64,000 bases of DNA, taken from contig NZ_JAJSED010000001.1 in the NCBI RefSeq assembly GCF_023555385.1, forward strand, positions 744,001 through 808,000, given 5' to 3'. This DNA comes from Guyparkeria hydrothermalis (GTDB lineage: Bacteria > Pseudomonadota > Gammaproteobacteria > Halothiobacillales > Halothiobacillaceae). Both the position numbers and the translations under genes were made by a program. Positions 18,081 through 28,100 of the stretch are shown here, piece after piece (the stretch's first letter is position 1; each line of letters starts with the position of its first letter). The notes under the pieces are model-generated. The model was not told the DNA's origin, ran no database searches, and was given only the letters and a program-made list of their open reading frames with translations.

Positions 18081-18845
18081 TCACCGACCCTTGGCGCTGC
18101 GACGGGAGGCGCAGATGGGGCAATCGGGATCCTGACGATACTTGATGGTACGCCACTCGGCATCCTTAAGATCGAACAGCGCCAGGCGGCCGATCAGGGG
18201 CCACCCTGACCCGGCCAGCACCTTGATCGCCTCGGCGGCCTGCAGGCTGCCGATCATGCCCACCAGCGGCGAGAGCACGCCGGTTTCGGCGCAGCGCAGC
18301 TCGTCGCCACCCTCCTCGCGGTACAGGCAGCGATAGCAGGGCGCATCTACGTCGCGGTGATCGAAGACGGTCACCTGTCCGGCCCACTGGATCGCGGCAC
18401 CGGAGACCAGCGGCACCCGTTTGTCGGCACAGGCGGCATTGAGGGCAAAACGCAGCTCGAAGTTGTCCGAGCAGTCGACCACCAGATCGACGCCGGCCAC
18501 CGCCTCGACCAACCGCGCGCCCGCCAGCTTGGTCTCGATCGGCACCAGACTCACCTCGGGGTTGACCTCGTGCAGGCGTGCGGCGGCCGAGGCGACCTTG
18601 CTCTGCCCCACGCGTGCCTGATCGTGCACCACCTGGCGCTGCAGGTTGGACAGATCGACCTGGTCGAAGTCCGCCAGGTGAAGCTCGCCCACCCCGCTCG
18701 CGGCGAGGTACAGCGCTACCGGCGAGCCCAGCCCACCGAGACCGACGACCAACACCCGCGCGGAAAGCAGGCGTTCCTGGCCCTCGTAATCCAGGCCGTC
18801 GAGCATGATATGGCGCCCGTAGCGCAGCAGTTGATCGTCGTTCAT
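18081..18845 (-). CDS. moeB: Molybdopterin-synthase/ThiS-type adenylyltransferase (MoeB/ThiF family)
   Basis: A 254-residue cytosolic E1-like enzyme that adenylates the C-terminal Gly-Gly of a sulfur-carrier protein (MoaD or ThiS). Features: RYGRHIMLDGLDYEGQERL (about 8-26), nucleotide loop VLVVGLGGLGSPVALYLA (31-48), the arginine segment DLSNLQRQV (64-72), and the zinc-binding pairs CYRC and CPIC near the middle and end. The open frame extends upstream to 19022, but that part crosses a terminator and does not match the family, so ATG 18845 is used. Sequence does not separate MoeB from ThiF firmly. thiE elsewhere in the window shows the cell makes thiamine. Confidence 0.9.
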   Translation of the reverse strand: MNDDQLLRYGRHIMLDGLDYEGQERLLSARVLVVGLGGLGSPVALYLAASGVGELHLADFDQVDLSNLQRQVVHDQARVGQSKVASAAARLHEVNPEVSLVPIETKLAGARLVEAVAGVDLVVDCSDNFELRFALNAACADKRVPLVSGAAIQWAGQVTVFDHRDVDAPCYRCLYREEGGDELRCAETGVLSPLVGMIGSLQAAEAIKVLAGSGWPLIGRLALFDLKDAEWRTIKYRQDPDCPICASRRSAKGR

Positions 18846-18889
18846 CGTCTCGTCGTGGATCTCTTGCGGTAATACGGCCGCGGCAACGC

Positions 18890-18911
18890 AAAAGCCCGGC
18901 CGAAGCCGGGC
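18890..18911 (-). terminator. Intrinsic terminator before moeB
   Basis: On the minus strand GCCCGGC, loop TTCG (a stable UUCG tetraloop) and GCCGGGC are followed by TTTT. It lies 31 bases after the stop of the 138-residue unknown gene and upstream of moeB, so it separates these two units. Confidence 0.85.
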
Positions 18912-18942
18912 ATCGTTGCCAGATCGCGCCTCAAGGCAGTCT

Positions 18943-19359
18943 TCAGAGGTAGTGACGCCAGGGGTCGTCCGGGCGTTCGGCGCTCTCCTCGACATGGCGA
19001 TCGCGGATAACACCCGCCTCACCGGTAGCGCGATACTTCTGCAGCGGCAGGTTGCAGCCCTCGATGCCCAACGCCTCGCGCTGGCTCTGCTCGGTGTAGT
19101 CGACCAGCGCGCACTTGAGCTTCTCCATCAGGGCGGCATCCAGATGGAACCCGCCGGCCTGCAGCGCCAACCGGATCGACTTGAGGCAGATGGCGGCCAG
19201 GTCGTACTCCACCTCCAGGCAGAACGGACCGCGCCGCCGGGCCTCGATCACGCCGGGAAGCCACCGGGCGAAGTGCTCTGCGCCTCGAGCCGGTTCACCT
19301 TCCTGGTGCGGGCCTCGAAACCAGATTTCGTGCGTCTTGATCAGTTGTCTTTCGTCCAT
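18943..19359 (-). CDS. Uncharacterised 138-residue protein
   Basis: I do not recognise this gene. It has a GAGG ribosome-binding site, a dedicated terminator and coding-like composition, so it is probably real. The protein lacks a signal peptide or membrane segment. The central part (about 40-95) reads beta-alpha-beta-like: FCLEVEYDLAAICLKSIRLA, then LDAALMEKLKCALVDYTEQ. This loosely recalls small ferredoxin-like domains such as heavy-metal-associated folds, but no CxxC metal motif is present. The N-terminal 35 residues contain a Trp/Arg-rich stretch (IWFRGPHQEGEPARG). It lies between prmC and moeB as a single gene. Confidence 0.65.
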   Translation of the reverse strand: MDERQLIKTHEIWFRGPHQEGEPARGAEHFARWLPGVIEARRRGPFCLEVEYDLAAICLKSIRLALQAGGFHLDAALMEKLKCALVDYTEQSQREALGIEGCNLPLQKYRATGEAGVIRDRHVEESAERPDDPWRHYL

Positions 19360-19461
19360 GCCGCCGCCTCGGGTTCGTCCCGGTCTGGGCTTTCACGGAC
19401 TCAAGACTAGCGCAGTTGGCAGGGCGAACCAAGAACGGCAACGTCGCCCGATGAGCAGGTC

Positions 19462-20346
19462 TCAGCGCGGGCGTCGCCCCCCCGTAACCCGGTGATGACC
19501 GCCGACATCCCGCCGTGTGTCGATCGCCTCGAAACCGGCCTCACGGAGAAGCCCGGCGACTGCCTCGGCCTGCCCGAAGCCGTGCTCCAGCAGCAGCCAC
19601 CCGCCCGGACGCAACGCTCCTTGCGCCTCGGAGACGATGCGCCAGTAGTCGGCCAGACCGGCGTCGGCGGCTACCAGTGCCTCCACCGGCTCGTGCCGCA
19701 GGTCACCCTGTTCGAGATGGGGGTCATCGGGCGCGATGTACGGCGGATTGCTAACGATCAGGTCGATCGAGCCGGGCGCGATGGCAGTCAGCCAGTCTCC
19801 CCGCCAAACGCCCATGCGTACCGCGGCACCCTGCCCGGCCAGAAAGGCTCGGTTCCGTGCTGCCAGATCGATTGCCACCGCACTGCGATCGACGGCATGC
19901 ACGTCGGCATCAGGTCGTTCGGCCGCAATCGACAATCCGATCGCCCCCGTACCGGTGCCGAGGTCTAATACCCGGAAAGACACCGTCGGCGGAATCAGTT
20001 CGAGGGCCCATTCCACCAGTATTTCTGTATCGGGGCGCGGGATGAGCACCCCGGGCGCGGTCCGAAAGCGATATCGCCAGAAGCCGCGCTCGCCAACAAG
20101 ATAGGCGACCGGTTCGCCCGCGGCTCGTCGAGCGCAGAGTGCCTCCAATCGCTCGCGTACTTCGGGCTCGGGTGCACGATCGCCCTTCAGCATCAGGGCG
20201 GTAGTGTCGTCGCCGGTGACGAAACCGGCCAGCAGACGGGCCTCGAACAGGGCTTCGGTGCGGTCACATCCTCGGCCGGCCGCGATCGTGCCCGCGCAAC
20301 GACGCAGCAGCGCATCGAGAGATGCGTCGATGGCCGACGAGCTCAC
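19462..20346 (-). CDS. prmC: Release-factor glutamine methyltransferase PrmC
   Basis: A 294-residue SAM-dependent enzyme that methylates the glutamine of the GGQ motif of peptide release factors. SAM-binding motif [13 protein letters not shown] (128-140); the substrate-glutamine motif is NPPY (200-203). The helical N-terminal domain is typical. It begins with GTG and overlaps the prfA stop by 4 bases (GTGA), so the modifying enzyme is coupled to its substrate protein RF1, as in many bacteria. Confidence 0.96.
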   Translation of the reverse strand: MSSSAIDASLDALLRRCAGTIAAGRGCDRTEALFEARLLAGFVTGDDTTALMLKGDRAPEPEVRERLEALCARRAAGEPVAYLVGERGFWRYRFRTAPGVLIPRPDTEILVEWALELIPPTVSFRVLDLGTGTGAIGLSIAAERPDADVHAVDRSAVAIDLAARNRAFLAGQGAAVRMGVWRGDWLTAIAPGSIDLIVSNPPYIAPDDPHLEQGDLRHEPVEALVAADAGLADYWRIVSEAQGALRPGGWLLLEHGFGQAEAVAGLLREAGFEAIDTRRDVGGHHRVTGGRRPR

Positions 20347-21434
20347 GCGCCTTCCTGGGCCAAGGCCTCGAGTTGGGCGGCCTGATCTGCCTGACGCAGC
20401 GGAACCACCACCTGGGCCAGATCGCCACCGAGGATCTTTTCCAGCTGATGGACGGTGAGATTGATGCGGTGATCCGTGACACGACCTTGCGGGAAATTGT
20501 AGGTACGGATGCGATCCGAGCGGTCACCGGTGCCGACCAGGGCCTTGCGATTGGCCGCCGTCGCCTCGGCTTGCTCGCGGCGCGCCTCGTCGGCGAGCTT
20601 GGCCGCCAGCAGGTCCATCGCCCGGGCGCGGTTCTTGTGCTGCGAGCGTTCCTCCTGACATTCGACCACCGTGCCAGTGGGCAGGTGGGTGATGCGGATC
20701 GCCGAGTCGGTCTTGTTGACGTGCTGACCGCCCGCGCCCGAGGCCCGGAAGGTATCGACGCGCAGGTCGTTCGAGTTGATCTCCGGCGCATCCGCCGCCG
20801 GGATGACGGGCATCACGGCCACCGTGGCCGCCGAAGTATGGATTCGCCCCTGGGTCTCGGTCACCGGCACTCGCTGCACGCGGTGCGCGCCCGACTCGAA
20901 CTTGAGCCACGAGTAGACCCCGTCGCCGCTGACCCGCGATATCAGTTCGCGGTAGCCACCATGTTCGCCCTCGGAGGCCGAGAGCACCTCGACTTTCCAG
21001 CCCTGGGCCTCGGCAAACCGTCCGTACATGCGGAACAGGTCGCCGGCGAAGATAGCCGCCTCGTCACCGCCAGCCCCGGCACGAATCTCGAGGAAGACAT
21101 CTCCCTCGTCGTTGGGGTCTTCGGGCAGCAATTGGCGCTCGATCTCGGCGTCGAGATCGGCGTGACGCGCCTCGAGCTCGCCCAGCTCCTCCCGCGCCAT
21201 CTCGGCCATCTCCGGGTCGCCGCCATCGACCAGTGAGCGGGCCTCCTCGAGGTCCTTCTCCACCGCGCGGAAGGCATCGACGGTCTTAACCAGCGCCTCA
21301 AGACGACCGTACTCGCGCGACAGGCGCTGGAAACGCTCCTGATCGGCGATGACATCGGGGTCCGCCAGCAGCGCGGTGACTTCCTCGAAACGTTCCACCA
21401 GGTTATCGAGACGGGCGACGAGGGCTTTGTGCAT
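20343..21434 (-). CDS. prfA: Peptide chain release factor 1
   Basis: A 363-residue translation factor that ends synthesis at UAA and UAG. The stop-codon recognition tripeptide is PVT in [13 protein letters not shown], the RF1-type PxT rather than the SPF of RF2. The catalytic GGQ is in [15 protein letters not shown] (near residue 235). Length equals the usual 360. It lies 112 bases downstream of hemA, a common gammaproteobacterial order (hemA-prfA-prmC). Confidence 0.97.
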   Translation of the reverse strand: MHKALVARLDNLVERFEEVTALLADPDVIADQERFQRLSREYGRLEALVKTVDAFRAVEKDLEEARSLVDGGDPEMAEMAREELGELEARHADLDAEIERQLLPEDPNDEGDVFLEIRAGAGGDEAAIFAGDLFRMYGRFAEAQGWKVEVLSASEGEHGGYRELISRVSGDGVYSWLKFESGAHRVQRVPVTETQGRIHTSAATVAVMPVIPAADAPEINSNDLRVDTFRASGAGGQHVNKTDSAIRITHLPTGTVVECQEERSQHKNRARAMDLLAAKLADEARREQAEATAANRKALVGTGDRSDRIRTYNFPQGRVTDHRINLTVHQLEKILGGDLAQVVVPLRQADQAAQLEALAQEGA

Positions 21435-21546
21435 AAGGTGCGCGGTAATCGAAAACGAAAAATAAGCGGAGCGGGGTCAGGCGACGAGCTTCGACATCGC
21501 CCGTGGCTCCCCGACGGGATACGGACGCGTCAAGAGGATCGGCCGG

Positions 21547-22875
21547 CTAGGATTCCCGGTCGTCGTCGGCCGAGCGTCCGCCCCACTGCCCGACGGGCAA
21601 GGCACGCTGAGCGAGGGACTCGGCGTCCTCGTCCAGCCCGACCACGTGGGAGACGCTCTGTACGGTGGCCAGATCGCCACTGACGCAGGCCTGACGCAGA
21701 ACCACCGTCGGCTGGTGGATCAAGCGATTCGTGAGGGTGCGCGCGAGATAGTCAAGTGCGTCTTGCGGATCGCGACCCGATTCGATCATCGAGCGGGCAC
21801 GGGCAAGCGTTTCATCACGCATCTGCTCGGCCCGCTGACGATAGTTGCGGATCAGCTCGGCGCCGGTCTGCAGTTGGACCCACTGCAGGAAGTGTTCGAC
21901 CTGGACCTCGATGATCTCCTCGGCCTGCTCGGCGGCCTCGCGACGGCTGCGCTGGCCTTCGTCGATGACCGTCTTGAGATCGTCGACGGTGTAGAGATAG
22001 ACGTCCTGGAGCTTGCCCACCTGCGGCTCGATGTCGCGCGGCACGGCAATGTCGACCATGAAGATCGGCCGGCGCTTGCGCTCGCGGATCGCCTGTTCGA
22101 CCGCGCCCTTGCCCAGCACCGGCAGCGAACTGGCGGTCGAGGAGATCACGATATCCGCCCGGTGCAGGTGGGCCGGGATGTCACCCAGCCCGATGGCGCT
22201 CCCTTCGTACTGCTCGGCGAGCATGTGGGCGCGCTCGATGGAACGATTGGCGACGATCACCCGCGACAGGCCCGCCGACTGCAGGTGACGAGCGCACAGC
22301 TCGATGGTTTCGCCCGCGCCGATCAGTAGCGCGGTCTTTTCCTCCAGCGAGCCGAAGATCTGCCGAGCCAGGCTGACCGCGGCGAAGGCGACGGAGACCG
22401 GCGAGGCACCGATCTGCGTGTCGGTCCGCACCTGCTTGGCCACCGCGAAGGTGTTCTGAAACAGCCGGCCGAGGATCGGCCCGAGGGCGTTGGCGTCCTG
22501 GGCCAGGGTGAAGGCGTCCTTGATCTGGCCGAGGATCTGCGGCTCGCCCAGTACCATGGAATCGAGCCCGCAGGCCACCCGCATCAGGTGGCGGATGGCC
22601 GACTCGTCGGTGTGGGCATAGATGTACGGGCGCAGCGTCTCGGGCGACATCCGGTGGGAAGTCGCCAGCCATTCGACCAGTGCATCGACCAGGCACTCGG
22701 AATGCGTGTAGATCTCGGTGCGGTTACAGGTCGAGACGATTGCCGCCTCGCGCGCGCCGCAATCGTCGATGAGATCCTTGAGGGCTTCCTGCACGCGATC
22801 GGGGCCGAACGCGATCCGCTCGCGCACGTCCACGGGTGCGGTCTTGTGGTTAACCCCGAAGGCGATCAGTGACAT
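21547..22875 (-). CDS. hemA: Glutamyl-tRNA reductase
   Basis: A 442-residue enzyme that reduces glutamyl-tRNA(Glu) to glutamate-1-semialdehyde with NADPH, the first step of C5 tetrapyrrole synthesis; the partner hemL lies at 60-61 kb. The active-site cysteine is Cys50 in VSTCNRTEIYTHSE. SEILGQIKDAF-type text is seen as GEPQILGQIKDAF, and the NADPH domain contains LIGAGETIELCARHL. A longer open frame runs upstream to 23121, but residues from MSLIAFGVNHKTAPVDVRE match the family start. The ATG has no ribosome-binding site and sits right after a TATAAT box (see promoter). Confidence 0.96.
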   Translation of the reverse strand: MSLIAFGVNHKTAPVDVRERIAFGPDRVQEALKDLIDDCGAREAAIVSTCNRTEIYTHSECLVDALVEWLATSHRMSPETLRPYIYAHTDESAIRHLMRVACGLDSMVLGEPQILGQIKDAFTLAQDANALGPILGRLFQNTFAVAKQVRTDTQIGASPVSVAFAAVSLARQIFGSLEEKTALLIGAGETIELCARHLQSAGLSRVIVANRSIERAHMLAEQYEGSAIGLGDIPAHLHRADIVISSTASSLPVLGKGAVEQAIRERKRRPIFMVDIAVPRDIEPQVGKLQDVYLYTVDDLKTVIDEGQRSRREAAEQAEEIIEVQVEHFLQWVQLQTGAELIRNYRQRAEQMRDETLARARSMIESGRDPQDALDYLARTLTNRLIHQPTVVLRQACVSGDLATVQSVSHVVGLDEDAESLAQRALPVGQWGGRSADDDRES

Positions 22876-22881
22876 GGCGGA

Positions 22882-22911
22882 ATTATATCCCCGGACGCCC
22901 CGATTTGACGA
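22882..22911 (-). promoter_or_regulatory. Strong promoter candidate at the hemA start (leaderless geometry)
   Basis: Minus strand: TCGTCA (22911-22906, four of six matches to TTGACA), 18 bases, then a perfect TATAAT (22887-22882). The expected transcription start is 6-7 bases on, at or next to the hemA ATG (22875). No Shine-Dalgarno sequence precedes the ATG. Confidence 0.65.
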
Positions 22912-22924
22912 TCCCCCGGCGTGC

Positions 22925-23752
22925 TCATCGCTTCGGCATCCCGAGGCGACCGGCGCGACCGGGCCAGTAACGCAGGGTGGCGACGAACAGTGACAGCACG
23001 CCCACCAGCGCGACCAGCCAGTTGGCCCATACCCCCTGCGGGTAGCCGACGTCCACCCACGGCGCGCCCAGGGCGCAGATCGCGCACACGACCACGGCCA
23101 CCGGCACGGGCCAGCGGGCATGCCGGGCAGCCGGCCAGCGATCGGTCAGGCGCGCGGCCGCCCAGGCGGATACCAGGCCGATGATCGAGCCGGCGAGCAC
23201 GTCTGTCGGCCAATGGACGCCGGCGATCATCCGACCGGCACCCATCACCGAGGCCAGCACCAGCAGACCGGCCACCCACGGCCAGCGCAGCCGCAGGCCG
23301 AAAATCAACAGTCCTGCCAGCGTGAAGGCCGTGACCGTGTGCCCCGACGGGAACGCCTTGCTCGAGATCGAGTGACCGATGAGGTTGAAATCGCCCGGGC
23401 CGAACACCGCCGGGGGGCGCATGACATCCAGCGCCGGCTTGAGCCCATGAGTGATAGCCGTGGCAATAATCACGGCGAACAGGGTGAGGATGGCCAGCCG
23501 CGGGCGCCACAGAACGAATGGCAGAAGCAGACCCAGCGCGAGCCAGGTGTCGGCCAGCGCATTGATCCCGGCCCAGAACGGCACCGTCGCCTCGACGCCA
23601 CCCAGACCATTGAACTGATGGAACACGACCTCTCGGCCGCCCGGCCAGGCGAACACCGCCACCAGCAGCACCGCCGCCGTCACGATGAAGGCCAGCACCA
23701 GCTGGGTGGCCGGATCGGGGTCACGATATTGCTCGACCGAGGCGGTCATCAC
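22925..23752 (-). CDS. PAP2-family membrane phosphatase
   Basis: A 275-residue inner-membrane protein with about six hydrophobic segments and all three phosphatase motifs of the PAP2 superfamily: KPALDVMRPP, FPSGHT and GRMIAGVHWPTDVLAG. Members remove phosphate from lipid phosphates such as undecaprenyl pyrophosphate or phosphatidic acid, or transfer it to lipid A. The start is GTG 23752 or ATG 23749, both overlapping the end of the GT2 glycosyltransferase gene. The pairing with a polyprenyl-phosphate-type glycosyltransferase suggests carrier-lipid recycling or lipid A modification, by inference. Confidence 0.88.
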   Translation of the reverse strand: MMTASVEQYRDPDPATQLVLAFIVTAAVLLVAVFAWPGGREVVFHQFNGLGGVEATVPFWAGINALADTWLALGLLLPFVLWRPRLAILTLFAVIIATAITHGLKPALDVMRPPAVFGPGDFNLIGHSISSKAFPSGHTVTAFTLAGLLIFGLRLRWPWVAGLLVLASVMGAGRMIAGVHWPTDVLAGSIIGLVSAWAAARLTDRWPAARHARWPVPVAVVVCAICALGAPWVDVGYPQGVWANWLVALVGVLSLFVATLRYWPGRAGRLGMPKR

Positions 23753-24789
23753 CGATCCCCCTCGGTATTCGTCTTGGCCGGACTGGTGCCCCCCGGCTCG
23801 AGGAAGGCGTCATGCTCGCCCTCGGCATCGAATCGTACCGGCAAGTGGTAGGTGCGCACGTTGCGGGACTCGTAGTAGGTGCGCGACAACATCTCCGAGA
23901 GCACGCCGGTGGTCAGGATCTGCACCGCGATCAGCACGAACAGGATCGACACCAGCAGTAGCGGCCGGTCGCCGATGTCGTGCCCGAGGAGCTTTTCGAT
24001 CAGTAGGTAGAACATGCCCAGCCCACCGAGCAGGCCGAAACCGGTCCCGAGCAGACCAAAGAAGTGCGCCGGCCGGGCCGAGAACCGCATGAAGAAGTAA
24101 ACGCTGAGCAGGTCGATCACCACGCGGAAGGTGCGCGACAGGCCGTACTTGGACGTGCCGGCGGTACGCGGGTGGTGGGTGACCACCTCCTCGGCGATGC
24201 GGCTGGGCGCGGTCTGGGTCGCCAGCCACGCCGGGATGAAACGGTGCATCTCACCGTAGAGACGCACGCCTTTGATCACCTCGGCACGGAATACCTTCAG
24301 GCTGCAACCGTAGTCGTGCAGGTTCACGCCCGTCAGGCGGCGGATCAGCCGGTTGGCAAGCCACGATGGCACCTTGCGCACCCAGAGGTTGTCCTTGCGA
24401 TCGCGTCGCCAGCCGGCAACCAGATCCAGGTCCTCGCGCAGCAGCCGATCGACCATGCGCGGAATGTCGATCGGGTCGTTCTGCAGGTCGCCGTCCATCG
24501 TGACGATCACCTCGCCGCGCGCCAGGTCGATGCCCGCCTGCATCGCAGCGGTCTGACCGAAATTGCGCGTCAGCGGAATCGGCCGCACGTGCGTGCCATA
24601 CGATTCACGCGCCTTGCGGGCGCGGGCGACCGTCGCGTCCGAGGAGCCATCGTCGACCAACAGCAGTTCCCAGGCTCCGTTATACTGGGCGAGTGCCTCG
24701 TGGACTCGGTCGACCAGCGGTGCCACGTTCTCCTGCTCGTTGAACATCGGCACGACGATCGATAGCGGCGCGGCAAGCATGGTCGACAT
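23749..24789 (-). CDS. GT2 glycosyltransferase (polyprenyl-phosphate sugar transferase type)
   Basis: A 346-residue enzyme with an N-terminal GT-A domain and two C-terminal transmembrane helices, like DPM1/GtrB/ArnC proteins that load a sugar on undecaprenyl phosphate. Seen: IVVPMFNEQENV (about 10-21), LLVDDGSSD, the metal-binding MDGDLQNDP and HDYGCSLKVFR. The membrane helices are FGLLGTGFGLLGGLGMFYLL and a following LLVSILFVLIAVQI segment. It starts a minus-strand unit with the PAP2 phosphatase. Donor sugar is unknown. Confidence 0.9.
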   Translation of the reverse strand: MSTMLAAPLSIVVPMFNEQENVAPLVDRVHEALAQYNGAWELLLVDDGSSDATVARARKARESYGTHVRPIPLTRNFGQTAAMQAGIDLARGEVIVTMDGDLQNDPIDIPRMVDRLLREDLDLVAGWRRDRKDNLWVRKVPSWLANRLIRRLTGVNLHDYGCSLKVFRAEVIKGVRLYGEMHRFIPAWLATQTAPSRIAEEVVTHHPRTAGTSKYGLSRTFRVVIDLLSVYFFMRFSARPAHFFGLLGTGFGLLGGLGMFYLLIEKLLGHDIGDRPLLLVSILFVLIAVQILTTGVLSEMLSRTYYESRNVRTYHLPVRFDAEGEHDAFLEPGGTSPAKTNTEGDR

Positions 24790-25129
24790 CGGATGGGTTC
24801 CTCGGGAACGAATAATCGTGCGGTACGATACAGACCGTATGACGGGCCAGAAGAAGACGATCGCACGTCAGAACGCGGGCAGTGTACGGCAGGAGCCTCA
24901 TCGATCGCCAGCCGCCACCCCGGACCAGGCCCACGAAACGCCCCACTCCGACCAACCGCGATAGGGCCATTCGCCGAACGACGCGCCTGGCCAGCCGTCC
25001 TCACGACCTGATGCTCCGGAACATCATGACCTGCTGTCATCCTGCTCAGAACCCGTTGACACCCCGCCGTGAGCATCTCCGCTTGTGCGGTTCTCGTATC
25101 ACCGCGTCCGCCGTAGGCCCGAGTCGCTA
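24790..25129. other. 340-base divergent intergenic region
   Basis: No gene, tRNA or repeat is seen between the divergent GT2 and GGDEF-globin-EAL genes. It holds a perfect 5-bp inverted repeat ATGAC-N5-GTCAT (25026-25040) and a consensus -35-like TTGACA (25056-25061) on the plus strand, but no fitting -10 stands 16-18 bases after it. Regulation of the downstream c-di-GMP gene is likely to sit here. Confidence 0.5.
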
Positions 25130-28100
25130 ATGGCCTTGCCCCTCTCCACGACGCACCTGTCGGCCCTGGCCCGCTCGCTCGCCGCCCGTCTGCCCCGCGA
25201 CGAAGCACTGGCCACGCTGCTGGAAGCCATCGCCGCCTGTTACCCCGGTCTGAGCCGAACCGCCGTGTTCCTGAGCGAGGCCGGCCGGCTGGTAGCCGCG
25301 AGCACCGAATTCGATCACGATCTGCTGCCCGATCACTCCCTCGCTGACGCACCGGTCGACTTTCAGCCCGACCACGAGGACCGGCTGCTGCTCCAGGCGC
25401 TCACATCGGACGAGGAGGTGCCCGGCTACTGGGCAATCGAAGTGCACGATGCCCTGCCGGAGATGCAAACCCTCGACTCGCTGCGAGAACTCGTGCGACA
25501 GGTCTTCGAGAGCCGGCACGACGATGCGGCCGAAACCGAACAGCGCCAGAGCCGGCGCATCGAGAGACTGGAACGGGACCAGGCACTGATGCAGTCGCTG
25601 CTGGCCCAGATCGACACCCTGATCCTGGCCAAGGACGAGCAGCACATGCTCGACGTCGTCTGCACCCAGCTGGTCGAGACCGGGCTTTTCCTCGGCGCGT
25701 GGGTCGCTCCGGCCGAACACGGCATCACACCGATCGCCACCGGCGGCGACAGTGAGCTGATCAATCACCCCGACGAGACGGTCCGGTCGATTCTGGCCGC
25801 GGCTGTTCGCCGCGCCCACGCCCTGGTCGACGCAGGCCGCCCGATCGTGCTCGACGAGCGGATCGCCGAACCCTTCGCGCGGCTGTCCTGGTTCGACACA
25901 CCGCCGCTGGGCGCGCTGATCCCGCTGTTCCGCGATAGTCACCTCTGGGCCTTCCTGGTCGTGGTCGCCGCCACCGAATCCGACCTTGACCGGCAGGTCA
26001 CCGACGTGCTCACCCACCTGGGCGAGTTGGTCAATCGCAGTCTGACGCAACTCGATCTGCGTGCACGCCTCGACGAGGAACAACAGCGCAATACCTTCCT
26101 CGCCTACCACGACCCGCTCACCAACCTGGCCAACCGGCGCGCAGTGGAGGCAGAGTTGCCGAAGGCCATCGGTCGCGCCGATCGCCACCAGCAGATGCTG
26201 GCCGTCGCCCTGCTCGACCTCGACGACTTCAAGCCGATCAACGACCGCTTCGGCCACGCCGCCGGCGACCATCTGCTCATGACCATCGCCGCCCGGCTCA
26301 AGGGCGCGATCCGCGAAACGGATACCGCGGCACGCCTCGGTGGCGACGAGTTTCTCCTGATCCTCGAGGACATCGAGGACGACGGGGGCCTGACACGCGT
26401 ACTCGAACGGGTTGCCACGACGATCCGCCAACCGATCCACCTCGATGACGGCATCGAAGTCCACGCCAACGGCTCGATCGGCGTGACCCGGTACCCGATC
26501 GACGACAGCGCCCCCGAGCAGCTCATCCGGAACGCCGACGCCGCTCTCTATGCAGCCAAGAACAGCAAGACCCTGCGCGAGCACGACTGGATCATCTGGG
26601 AAAAAGAGCCCGACGACGGCGACGGTGAGACGCCCGACCTCACGGGCACCGTCTCTCCGTACGGCGAGCGGGCGCAACTGCTGCTGGACCGCATCCAGCC
26701 CGAACTGGAAACGCTCACGGGACACTTCATCGACCGTTTCTACCGCGAACTGGCTCAGCAGCACTCGATCTGGCGGGTACTCGATCGGCTCACCCCGGCT
26801 CAGTTCGAAGACCTGAAGACGGTTCAGGCCGGTCACCTTGCTTTCCTGCTCGACCCGGCGCTCACCGAGGAGGCGCACGCGAGCCGCGCCCGCCAAATCG
26901 GCCACATTCACGCCCTGTCGGGGGTCTCGGCAAGCGATCTCGTACGCGCGATCACCGTCTACATGCACGAGTTCAACGAGACCTTCACTCGGACTCACCT
27001 GAACCAGCGTCATCAGAACCAGCTGGAACGCGTGTTCACCGAGCGGCTGAGCCGCGAGCTCTCGCACGAGCTCGATGCCGGGCAGGCCGTCGACGACGAA
27101 TTCCAGGGCGCACTGACGGAGCTCGATCGACGCCGACGACACGAGCGCAACTGGCCGGCGTTCAACGAACACCTGATCGACACACTCGCCGCACTGCCGG
27201 GCATCCTCGGCGTAAGCATCCTGTCGCCCAACGCCGACGGCCGATTCGTCGCCAACTACGCCGAAGGAGCGGATCTGTTTGGCGGCACGGCGGGAGAAAG
27301 CGAGCGTTACGCCTCGCTCGACCTCAAATGCCCGGAGTCCGATCACCCGGTGTCTCACGCCTACCGCGAGGCACGCATCGCGACGATCGACAACTACCGC
27401 GAGGACCCCGCCGGGCAGCCGTGGCGGACGCGTGCCGAATCCCGGGAGATCGCCGCCTCGGTGGCCGTGCCGATACTCGACAACCGCGATCAGCCCATCG
27501 CGGTGATCTGCCTGCACAGCTGGGTTACCGGCATGTTCTCCACGTCCCTCGCGCAAGGTTTCGTCAGTCAGATGATGGCGCTGGTGAGCCAGACCTGGCG
27601 TCAGATTCGCAGCCCATCGACCTTGCTGTACGCCAAGGGCGACTACGACCGCTGGCGCCAGGCCTTCTACGACGATGGCCTGGAGATGAGCTTCCAGCCG
27701 GTGATCGACGTACAGAGCGGTCAACCAACCCATGTCGAGGCACTTGCGCGCCTGTACCTCCCGTCCGGCGAGGAAATCCTGCCCAACATGTTCATTCCCT
27801 GGCTGAACGACGGGCAGATCATGCGGTTGTTCGAACAGGGGCTGGACCAGTCACTCGACTGCCTACGGCAAGTCGAGCAACACAACGGTCGGCGGCTGTC
27901 GGTAGCGATCAACCTACCCGTCAGCGTGCTGATCGATCCGTCCACCCCAAGGCACATCCGCGCAGCACTGGACCGGCACGGCATCAGCCCCGGCCGGGTC
28001 TCGCTGGAACTCCTCGAACAGGGGGACACCGGCATCGAACCCGGCGAGCTGGCGCAGCCCATGGAGCGGATCGGGGAACTGGGCGTGAATCTCGCGATGG

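Noticed and set aside
25056-25084. TTGACA as the promoter of the c-di-GMP gene
   Set aside because: No reasonable -10 hexamer lies 16-18 bases downstream. Only the -35 match is real.
25127-27733. An 868-codon open frame opposite the GGDEF-globin-EAL gene
   Set aside because: It is antisense to a gene with clear GGDEF, globin and EAL motifs. The translation is low-complexity and has no recognisable domain, as expected of a shadow frame in high-GC DNA.
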